A program made the position numbers and the translations under genes. A stretch of 64,000 nt of DNA from Macrocystis pyrifera. Lineage: Eukaryota > Sar > Phaeophyceae > Laminariales > Laminariaceae. Below, in pieces: positions 60,601 through 64,000 of the stretch. Within the stretch, counting starts at the first letter, position 1, and each line of letters opens with the position of its first letter. Location: positions 2,611,197-2,675,196 of the forward strand of contig JASSKH010000030.1 of assembly GCA_031763025.1 (NCBI GenBank). Reading direction: 5' to 3'. The notes beneath the pieces were generated by a model. It was given only the letters and a program-made list of their open reading frames with translations, was not told the DNA's origin and searched no databases.

Positions 60601-63363
60601 CATTTGTCGAATGCTCGATATTTCGACCTATCGAAACCTTCGATACGATATGCGACCGGTCACAAAGCAATGACGACAACAGCGCAGAGCGAATATCTCG
60701 TCCACGCCAGCTGCACAAACCAATCGAACACACAGCCAAACGCGGATAATGCGGCGTAACTACAGTATTGCCATCTCCCGATACACGGCACACTGGCACA
60801 TACGCACGCACATCACGTTTTTGCTCATAGATTAGTGCATCTTCTTCTCTTTCCATCCGAAAAAGGATCGAATACATACACCGTTCGGTCCGATTTTCAT
60901 CCGAATGCCCTCACATGGTCTCTATCATACCATACGTACAGCAAGCAGTATCTTTTGTCACCACCACTCCGAAAACAACTACCACTCCGGACGGAGATAC
61001 AAGAAAATCTTGGCATGAATATTGGCGTGTAAAAATTCCTTACATTTCCGCCCAGAGTGATACATTTTTTTTACTGGTATCACTTTTCCGCTTTTCGAAA
61101 AACGCCTCCGTACAGAGATCATGTATCGCTCCTTCCTCCCTCCAGGGGACAACAGAGCGGGAGCCGGCTGGCTTCTTGTCAAGATTTGGATTTTCGTCAA
61201 CAACGAGCGTCAACCCTTCTCAATATAATACCGCAGTCCGCTTCGGGGAGAAACTACTAGGAACTAGACTGGTTTGTGCCAAAAACGAGACTGCGGTTCT
61301 AAAAGGGTTAATTTCGCGCAAGAGGTGAGATCGTTCTTTGTCAGCGCTCCATTTTTCCAGGACACGGGAAGGTTGTTATTAGCAGTAGCGAACAACGATG
61401 TTGAGGTGTTTTCGGAGAAGGTCTGCTCGGGAGAGAAAGAGAGAGAGAGCCCTCCGAAAAATTCACGTTCGAGCTTTTTTCAGCACCCTTACCTTTTGCT
61501 GTCGAGAAAAAGCGAGAGCTGCTGAAAAAACGGTTACACCCCTTGTGCGCACTCGACGCTCGTTTTTACGGTAGCTGTACAGTAGCTGCTCTGAAGGGTG
61601 TCGCGGTACGGGGTAGCAGCACGCACATTTTCTGATAATTTTCTGAGATTTTTCGCAACTTCGAGGACCTCTCTATGTCTCTGCGTATCACCCCAGAAAC
61701 ACTGATACATTATGGAACACCGTGCGCTTAGCCCACTGAACAACTTACTCCACTAACCCTACTGTATGTACCGGGGGGGGGGGTGTACTCGATAAGAGAG
61801 ATGTACTCGATCTCATGCATGGCCGTAGTCGTATGACCATAGACCCTCGCATCCCTACAATGCCGGGACGGAGCATGTCGGGTTTTCACCGACCAGGCAG
61901 GCATTGCTTGCACCAAGCGCGAAGCGAAACGTGAGGTGTCCGGCCAGTCGCATGAAGGGTGAGCTGCATCCTACTAAGAACCGCTTGTGAGGCGGACTTG
62001 CATATGGATGACAGCTTCAATGAGTTAGTTTAATTTCCGGTGTGGCACTTCTAGAGACAGCAATGGGAGTACTATGTAACTGCCTCTTGGGTGCCGTACC
62101 TTGAACACTACGTGATACGATCAATTCCCTTGTGCGGAGTAAAGGTTCTTTACTTCGCACAAATGATCTAACTAGACGACCAGCTGTGGGCGACCGCCAA
62201 AAAAAATAAATAAAAAAAAAACGGTAGCCTGATTGTCTAGCTCACGTAGAGGCATGTTTCACAGTGTCGTTGCCAACCGACGCCAACCCAACCCATATAT
62301 ATATATGGGGGTGTGCCGGGGGGGGGGGGTACATAGTAATTGTAACCTACGACGGACCCCAAACGCCATGTACTGCGATGTCCCTCAAAATAAGGAACTT
62401 TTTTTATTAAATAATAGTATAAAATGTTTCTCTTATTTAGGTACATGTTGATATCCGCTTATGCTCATACACCATTTTTGTTCTGAATCGTATTGATAAT
62501 ATGTTTTCACCGTAAATATATGTAAAACAAACATGCCTCCGTATTGTAGGTAAATTGTTAAAAAAGAACGCAAAAACCGAAAATGGGATTCCAACGATAC
62601 TAGTGTATAGTGTACTGCAGAAGCTGTAGGTCCTCAGTTGAGGGCCCCCTCTCTTAAACCCCTGTGGGGGTGGCGGCTTACTCTCTGAGCTCCTCACGTG
62701 CGGAGCTCAATATCTCTCGGCCCAAAACACGCACGACTGCGAAGAAGTTGTTTCGCGCAACCAGATCAGGATTCTGTATGCGCTATTAATAGTCCTGAAA
62801 CAAGTAGTCTAGTAAAAACGTGATATGCTAGCCGGTATGCTAATAGGTGCTCACTTGAGGCGCTCAACCGGTTGGAAAATATTGCCTCAGAAGGTAAAAA
62901 GTGCAACCTACCTACGATCGAGCCGTTGGATGTGTCTAGTACAACGTTATACCCCTCCCTTAGCCCGTTTTAAGACTGCAGTCCCCTTCTGGGCGCAAAA
63001 CACTTGGAATTAGAGTCAGGTTTAGGATTATGGGGAGTGCAACACTGAAAGGGTTTAACCGTAGCATCACGCACCTACCCAAACAGTACTCGTATATATA
63101 TACGTGTAGGTTTTTAATCGTCACTTTGACTTTCCAGCCTAACTCGTAGGAGGGTTTTACCCTCAGCGATCTTCACGAGTACCCCTAACTACCGTTCCCA
63201 TCCCTGCCGCCGCTGCCGGTTGGCAAACCGGGGCTTCAAGAGACAAAATACGTTGAATGGAAGGCTTGGCCGTTCCTGACACGATAGCCGTACTGAGGGC
63301 TGTGATTGGTTCAACGCACACATATATATTATATAGGCTGTAATTGGTTCAACTCACACACTC

Positions 63364-63397
<34 letters not shown>

Positions 63398-63974
63398 GTA
63401 GACGGGTTGTGGTTGCACGTGTGGTACACCTGGTACAAAGTGGACCGACTGTGATCGGTGCAACACATGCCAGGAATACGTATCTGAACGGACTATGGTT
63501 GGTGTCACGCATACAGTATGCGATAACACTTGAGAACCTCTAAGTTTAGGCCAGGGTCGAATTACTATGTGTGTCCAACTCGATTTTCAGTATAAAAGGG
63601 TCACATAATCATCATCGTCCAAAACTCGAGCCTGAATTATTAACTCCCAAATTATTAAGTTATGTCGCGCAGTACACGCGCAATATATAAGGGTATACAT
63701 GTACCCCGAAGACTGCTTGCCTCCGTGAAGCCCTCTCCAGAAACAGCGAAGATAAGAGACGGTAAGCTTAGAAGAGTAAGAACTAAGTATGTTCCAGTCA
63801 AAAACTGTCGATGGTAATGCAGAACGGAGGGACGGAGGAAGGGGGGGGTAGGGAGGAAGGGTAGGGAGGAAGGGTAGGGAGGGAGGGAGGGAGGGAGGGG
63901 GGGGGGGGAGGGAGGGAGGGAAGAGGCTGAAGTTATCGTACTGTACCTGATTGACGAAGGTTAAGCTCGAAGAG
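39510..63974 (-). CDS. OSCA/TMEM63-like (CSC1/DUF221) mechanosensitive cation channel, partial, nine exons
   Basis: The exons (minus strand, 5' to 3') are 63,974-63,947, 60,324-60,205, 59,338-59,207, 55,870-55,776, 53,738-53,630, 47,330-47,208, 43,838-43,707, 42,581-42,381 and 39,682-39,510. All join in frame with GT-AG borders. The ~370-residue fragment has a Cys-containing lumenal segment, a membrane helix (VSYYITAFECLSSVFFILAI), an RRM-like cytosolic start (ITATDYAVYVEGLP), a coiled-coil-like helix (exon E), the beta strand GGFIVFN, then APEPDNIIWENL and another helix (GLVSFVLLLVAFALVLSASG). That order and the PEP..IIWENL signature are hallmarks of OSCA/TMEM63, osmotically or mechanically gated channels of plasma or endomembranes. 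The N-terminus lies beyond the window. The pore helices lie beyond the N gap. Family assignment is by motif recall, not search. Confidence 0.85.
39765..40440 (+). repeat. Interspersed repeat R1, long copy
   Basis: Begins after a G-rich tract (GGGTGTACTCATACCATGCA), runs through GTCGTATGACCACAGAC, CCGGGACGGAGCACGTCGGG, GTCGCATGAAGGGCGAGCTG and GTGATACGATCC, and ends at a long G-run. Collinear with 61,785-62,330. It carries TACCAGGTA at 40,113-40,121 where the other copy has TA. No coding capacity seen. Confidence 0.8.
40417..40440. repeat. Poly-G tract
   Basis: About 24 G, at the edge of R1. Similar runs are at 40,681-40,699 (C), 51,076-51,087, 53,966-54,002, 59,748-59,766, 60,055-60,080, 60,182-60,198 and 63,898-63,908. 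They are G-quadruplex-prone and hard to sequence. Confidence 0.85.
40840..41185 (+). repeat. R2 repeat with a 104-bp tandem duplication
   Basis: R2 is rich in AGATAGATCATCTAGATCC-type words and contains CGGGTCCCACCCGGCAACAT. Here a 104-bp unit starting GAGCATGCAGACTATATACG occurs twice (40,978 and 41,082). Other R2 pieces are at 2,010-2,150, 43,860-44,040, 46,300-46,560 and 58,640-59,150. Confidence 0.75.
41186..42380. other. Intron G-H, remaining sequence
   Basis: No exon seen. Contains a fragment resembling 62,820-62,900 (CACTTGAGAAGCTCAACCGG at 41,455) and a TTTTTG-rich tract just after the exon G donor (42,310-42,375). Confidence 0.5.
42381..42581 (-). CDS. OSCA/TMEM63-like gene, exon G (signature and helix)
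   Basis: 67 codons, acceptor CCGGCCAG, donor CGAG|GTAATG, phase 0 at both ends. KAPEPDNIIWENLEFPKM is the diagnostic motif. A basic amphipathic linker follows, then a ~22-residue hydrophobic helix, then GVQKTYAQ. Confidence 0.93.
43378..43560 (-). repeat. Interspersed repeat R4, reverse copy
   Basis: The reverse complement of the R4 consensus is readable (GCAGTGGGAATTGCTGAACCC, GCGCGATAAAAATGAAGGCA, then GATCGCTGAGGGTAAAACCTCC). It is interrupted by a G-run at 43,450-43,460. It lies in the intron between exons F and G. Confidence 0.5.
43707..43838 (-). CDS. OSCA/TMEM63-like gene, exon F (last strands of cytosolic domain)
   Basis: 44 codons, acceptor GTGTCCAG, donor CAAG|GTGCAG, phase 0 at both ends. 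ACVGGFIVFNHPLSLHRCME corresponds to the family's A-F-V-x-F strand and following helix, placed just before the APEP motif. Confidence 0.9.
44082..44190. mobile_element. MITE1 copy f
   Basis: Textbook TA-flanked copy: T-ATTACGGGGG at the left and CCCCCGTAAT-A at the right, core in reverse orientation. Lies in the intron between exons E and F of the OSCA/TMEM63-like gene, 435 bp from the next copy. Confidence 0.9.
44240..44560. mobile_element. Diverged relative of the 23.8-kb element
   Basis: Begins TGTTAGGGGCCATCTTAACG followed by a T-run. It shares CATCTGATTGGTCGAAAAGTG with 23,972-23,992 and an AAGTCT..GGGACTT block with 24,043-24,062. Only one end is recognisable. It lies between two MITE1 copies in intron E-F. 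Confidence 0.5.
44625..44731. mobile_element. MITE1 copy g
   Basis: The least diverged copy. Its arms are almost perfectly complementary (ATTACGGGGGACCATAG / CTATGGTCCCCCGTAAT), with TA on both sides. Same intron as copy f. Confidence 0.92.
44775..45770 (+). repeat. ~1-kb degenerate tandem array
   Basis: About 25-30 imperfect units of ~30-45 bp built on GGTACCTTTTTTGTGTCATA and GCCTATGACAGT. Unit length varies. Apparent ORFs (Val/Tyr/Cys-rich) follow the repeat. In intron E-F. Confidence 0.85.
46300..46560 (+). repeat. R2 repeat copy
   Basis: AGATAGATCATGATCTATCT, TGCCGTCGTGAGAGGTTGTG and GCTCCCACCCCGCAACGCGA, in the same order as at 40,840-41,185 and 58,640-59,150. Confidence 0.65.
46650..47180 (+). 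repeat. ~125-135-bp tandem array (CCGGCACTA)
   Basis: Three to four units with TAGCGGGCAACCGGCACTAC, CCCTCCGCACACTGCTACAC and CCAAGAAATGACACAG. The array stops about 28 bp from the exon E donor. Confidence 0.85.
47208..47330 (-). CDS. OSCA/TMEM63-like gene, exon E (helical segment)
   Basis: 41 codons, acceptor TTCTTGAG, donor CAG|GTCGGT, phase 0 at both ends. It reads ARKFEKAVKVADKLGEAIAR then TTDKIMEMRKDI, an amphipathic, highly charged helix as in the long cytosolic helices of this family. The previous intron is 6.3 kb. Confidence 0.88.
47471..47645. mobile_element. MITE2, compound copy
   Basis: Two foldback units appear joined: CGCAGTCCCGTTTTGAGGAC...TTTGTCCCCAAAGTGGG, then AAAACTGCAGTCAGTCCCG...ACGGGACTGACTGCGGTCC and TAAAAGGG. 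It begins 140 bp upstream of exon E, within the D-E intron. Confidence 0.65.
47909..48136 (+). repeat. 76-bp tandem repeat, three units
   Basis: Units start CTCGAATTCTTCTGACCGTT at 47,909, 47,985 and 48,061, more than 95% identical by eye. Confidence 0.9.
48312..48420. mobile_element. MITE1 copy h
   Basis: Arms ATTACGGAGGACCATAG and CTATAGGTCCTCCGTAA show a compensatory G/C change on both sides (GGAGG/CCTCC). This suggests a subfamily rather than random decay. Intron D-E of the OSCA/TMEM63-like gene. Confidence 0.88.
48739..48846. mobile_element. MITE1 copy i
   Basis: CGTTACGGGGGACCATAG at the left and CTATGGCCCCCCGTAAC at the right, core in reverse orientation (CCTATGGCATACATG). The outer base pair is mutated on both sides. 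Intron D-E. Confidence 0.85.
49180..49262 (+). repeat. GGGT microsatellite
   Basis: (GGTGGGT)n and TAGG variants. Preceded at 48,950-49,010 by a CTCT(G/C)T microsatellite. Confidence 0.85.
49263..51359. other. Intron D-E, unassigned sequence
   Basis: Apart from the R1 copy (50,750-50,945) and GATA-type microsatellites (49,805-49,915) I see no feature. Open frames are short and unsupported. Confidence 0.5.
50750..50945 (-). repeat. Interspersed repeat R1, partial reverse copy
   Basis: CTCACCCTTCATGCGACTCG, GTGCTCCGTCCCGGCATTGT and ATACGACTACGGCCATGCAT are the reverse complement of R1. It ends in a C-rich tract, as expected for the G-run boundary. Confidence 0.75.
51360..52400 (+). repeat. 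~1-kb GATCTAG-type tandem array
   Basis: Units of about 115-125 bp are built from CACCGAAAGATCTAGTGTAT, CGAAATATC, GACCCCTGAAATATCTAGTA and GACCCCCCGGAAGATCTAGC. The middle four units are the most regular. A 200-bp unrelated insert (about 52,010-52,260) splits it. Three units carry extra TA-bounded words (51,712; 51,995; 52,325). Confidence 0.85.
52487..53043 (+). other. 173-codon open frame over an imperfect foldback
   Basis: An ORF runs 52,487-53,008 plus (MARVARPPQCKQSTASDASR...). Its second half overlaps an inverted repeat: GGCTCTCAGAACTGGGATTT at 52,690 against CCCAGTTCTGAGAGCTC at 53,015, with matching flanks. It lies inside an intron of the opposite-strand gene and shows no recognised domain. 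It is more likely a transposon remnant or chance frame than a gene. Confidence 0.3.
53085..53173. mobile_element. MITE2, full foldback copy
   Basis: This ~89-bp inverted repeat has outer arms CCCTTTTAGGACCGCAGTCC and its near-complement ending CAGTTCTAAAAGGG. Inner arms read GGGGTCAAACTACTTAGAAT and GACTGGTCTGCCCCC. Other copies are at 47,471-47,645 (two joined), 61,213-61,307 and 62,963-63,054. No coding capacity; a small non-autonomous element is the simplest reading. Confidence 0.75.
53215..53480. repeat. TACCGA/TCGGTA island
   Basis: Degenerate ACCGAA, TACCGG, TCGGTA and GGGTAACGGGATCG words on both strands, ending directly at MITE1 copy j. Confidence 0.65.
53485..53592. mobile_element. 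MITE1 copy j, 37 bp downstream of exon D
   Basis: ATTACGGAGGAACCTAG...CTATGGTCCCCCGTAGT, core reversed. The core reads ACTAAAATAACAATATT where others read ACTAACAATATT, another five-base gain at a TA (TA to TAAAATA). It sits directly after the exon D donor in transcript sense. Confidence 0.85.
53630..53738 (-). CDS. OSCA/TMEM63-like gene, exon D
   Basis: 109 bp, phase 2 to 0, acceptor CGCTCAG, donor AAAG|GTCAGT. The split Ser codon restores the frame (FF-S-DLYQLKEVDW). The first branch of the reading (KEVDWKGRPPYEFAQPVFSV) is charged and soluble. The acceptor lacks a strong pyrimidine tract; the intron before it is a G-rich (C-rich in transcript) GGGGT array. Confidence 0.8.
53765..54002 (+). 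repeat. GGGGT array and poly-G
   Basis: GTGGGGTGGGGTGG repeats, then GA-rich DNA, then G-runs of up to ~18. In transcript sense this is a C-rich tract upstream of exon D. Confidence 0.85.
54085..54417 (+). other. Open frame, plus strand, unassigned
   Basis: 110 codons. The second half (LEVLPRRQLEATSAKKQRHR..., then a Lys/Asp-rich end) looks protein-like and GC-rich. It is antisense to, and inside an intron of, the OSCA/TMEM63-like gene. No splice sites or family recognised. Confidence 0.25.
54512..54545 (+). repeat. ACCCGA short tandem repeat
   Basis: CCCTAACCCGAACCCGAACC... about five units, interstitial and too short to be a telomere. Confidence 0.8.
54844..54950. mobile_element. MITE1 copy k
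   Basis: GATACGGGGGTCCATAG...TACTATGGTGCCCCGTAAT, core reversed. Intron between exons C and D of the OSCA/TMEM63-like gene. Confidence 0.85.
55300..55800. repeat. ~195-bp tandem repeat including the exon C 3' end
   Basis: Units begin at 55,384, 55,576 and 55,774 with ACCTGAAAAACGTTCCCGAA, ACCTAAACAAGTTCTCGACG and ACCTGAAAAAGGTCCCGATG. The last is the real exon C end and donor in reverse. CCAATCAGAGC and GTGTACCTCAAGAC recur once per unit, and a fourth partial unit ends near 55,383. Confidence 0.85.
55776..55870 (-). CDS. OSCA/TMEM63-like gene, exon C (start of cytosolic domain)
   Basis: 95 bp, acceptor CAG, donor TTCAG|GTACTA, phase 0 to phase 2. It reads VRMGKITATDYAVYVEGLPK then TARSRDIGTFF. 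The T-x-x-DY-V-V-x-GLP pattern is the first strand of the RRM-like cytosolic domain. Its 3' end and donor are repeated twice in the following intron. Confidence 0.9.
57362..57535 (+). repeat. Interspersed repeat R4, intronic copy
   Basis: Shares the CTTTTACTTTCCAGC...TAGGAGG block and the CTTATCGCGCATAGGGTTCAGCA block with 5,090-5,345 and with the reverse copy at 43,378-43,560. It lies in the intron between exons B and C of the OSCA/TMEM63-like gene, and a MITE1 copy starts 4 bp downstream. Confidence 0.55.
57539..57646. mobile_element. MITE1 copy l
   Basis: Well-preserved copy with TA on both sides (ATTACGGGGGTCCATAG...CTATGGACCCCCGTAAT). Intron between exons B and C. Confidence 0.9.
58640..59150 (+). 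repeat. R2 repeat, tandem units
   Basis: Four diverged units of ~75-90 bp share CAGATAGATCATCTAGATCC and TTATGAGATGTTGTGCGGGA, followed by the CTCCCACCCC..AACACGAGC block. In intron B-C. Confidence 0.7.
59207..59338 (-). CDS. OSCA/TMEM63-like gene, exon B (membrane helix)
   Basis: 44 codons, acceptor ATGCAAG, donor CGG|GTGAGC, phase 0 at both ends. Residues 12-34 are a hydrophobic helix ending in W-R-L-R-T-N-R, a basic cytosolic stop. This matches the helix that precedes the RRM-like domain in the family. Confidence 0.88.
59470..59720 (+). repeat. Interspersed repeat R1, partial copy
   Basis: CATGCATGGCCGTGGTCGTA, GCCGGGACGGAGCACGCCGG and GTCGCATGAAGGGTGAGCTG, ending after GCATGTGGATGACAGC where the long copies continue. 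Preceded by a GGGTGCGGG tract. Lies 130 bp upstream of exon B in transcript sense. Confidence 0.75.
60205..60324 (-). CDS. OSCA/TMEM63-like gene, exon A (lumenal segment)
   Basis: 40 codons between CGCAG| and ACTCAG|GTGCTG, phase 0 at both ends. It begins VTYFNKMSSTMVGNVGFPCD and contains two Cys and an N-S-T glycosylation sequon, which fits an extracytosolic position before the first visible helix. A run of 17 C starts within ten bases of its donor. Confidence 0.8.
60545..60660. repeat. TCGATA/TCGAAA island
   Basis: Overlapping TCGATA, TCGAAA and TATCGA words in both orientations, with the same architecture as the 7.1-, 12.9- and 53.2-kb islands but a different word. Confidence 0.65.
61213..61307. 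mobile_element. MITE2 copy with altered left arm
   Basis: The right arm GAGACTGCGGTTCTAAAAGGG is intact. The left arm reads CCCTTCTCAATATAATACCG where others read CCCTTTTAGGACCG, consistent with a TATAATA word inserted at a TA. Confidence 0.6.
61785..62330 (+). repeat. Interspersed repeat R1, long copy
   Basis: Same order of blocks as 39,765-40,440, about 80% identical by eye, and also bounded by G-runs at both ends (61,771-61,780; 62,319-62,329). At 62,105-62,117 it has ACACTACGTGATA without the extra word. Confidence 0.8.
62963..63054. mobile_element. MITE2 decayed copy
   Basis: CCCGTTTTAAGACTGCAGTC...AAACACTTGGAATTAGAGTC...CACTGAAAGGG. Both arms are recognisable but diverged. Confidence 0.5.
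63363..63402. repeat. AT microsatellite
   Basis: (AT)n of about 18 units with one T insertion. Flanked by a short repeat (GTGATTGGTTCAACGCACAC / GTAATTGGTTCAACTCACAC). Confidence 0.9.
63826..63922 (+). repeat. GGGA microsatellite
   Basis: GGGAGGAAGGGTAGGGAGG repeats merging into (GGGA)n and a G-run, about 25 bp from the exon at 63,947. Confidence 0.9.
63947..63974 (-). CDS. OSCA/TMEM63-like gene, 5'-most visible exon
   Basis: In transcript sense CTTCACCCTTCCAG precedes ...SSSLTFVNQ, ending CAATCAG|GTACAG in phase 0. This joins directly to VTYFNKM of the next exon. The frame is also open leftward past the putative acceptor, so the exon may be longer and run off the window. Confidence 0.5.
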
Positions 63975-64000
63975 CTGGAAGGGTGAAGAGGGGGGAGGGA

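Overview
The window is eukaryotic nuclear DNA, most likely from a protist or alga. It has GT-AG introns of about 0.9-6.3 kb, short GC-rich exons, very few genes, and a dense load of interspersed, palindromic and tandem repeats. A brown-algal or other stramenopile source would fit the long introns and the one recognisable protein family, but this is an inference. I see no prokaryotic operon, CRISPR array or rRNA. All counts and alignments were made by eye.

Layout. 1-10,829 and 27,512-38,009 are two nearly identical copies of one segment, in the same orientation and about 27.2-27.5 kb apart. The second copy stops at exactly 100 N (38,010-38,109). Each copy carries a plus-strand terminal exon (828-998; 28,335-28,505) of an unrecognised gene. 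Between the copies are an unrecognised plus-strand gene with an acidic low-complexity tail (12,029-12,859), several low-confidence plus-strand exons (13.6, 20.7, 21.2 and 26.8 kb), and a 1.9-kb element with hAT-like ends (23,804-25,745).

From 39,510 to at least 63,974 one minus-strand gene occupies most of the right side. Nine exons can be followed, joining in frame into about 370 residues of an OSCA/TMEM63 (CSC1-like, DUF221) mechanosensitive channel. The fragment holds a lumenal segment, a membrane helix, the cytosolic RRM-like domain, the APEPDNIIWENL signature, the next helix and an extracytosolic loop. The rest of the pore should lie beyond the N gap. Its introns are packed with repeats.

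The most interesting signal is a set of very short TA-bounded words: TATTAATA (with TATTATA and TATAATA), TACAGTA, TACCAGGTA/TACCTGGTA and TACGAGTA/TACTCGTA. They recur well above chance. In several places a word-bearing repeat copy can be compared with a sister copy lacking it, and the difference is then a 5-7-bp insertion at a TA that also duplicates the TA. This is the form of an excision footprint left by TA-targeting (Tc1/mariner-type) transposons. The window also holds twelve copies of a ~108-bp palindromic MITE with TA flanks and ends TT...AA, whose expected footprint is TA-TT-AA-TA, i.e. TATTAATA. Other points of note are tandem copies of exon 3' ends with their splice donors, islands built from one degenerate 5-6-mer on both strands, and long C/G homopolymers against splice sites.
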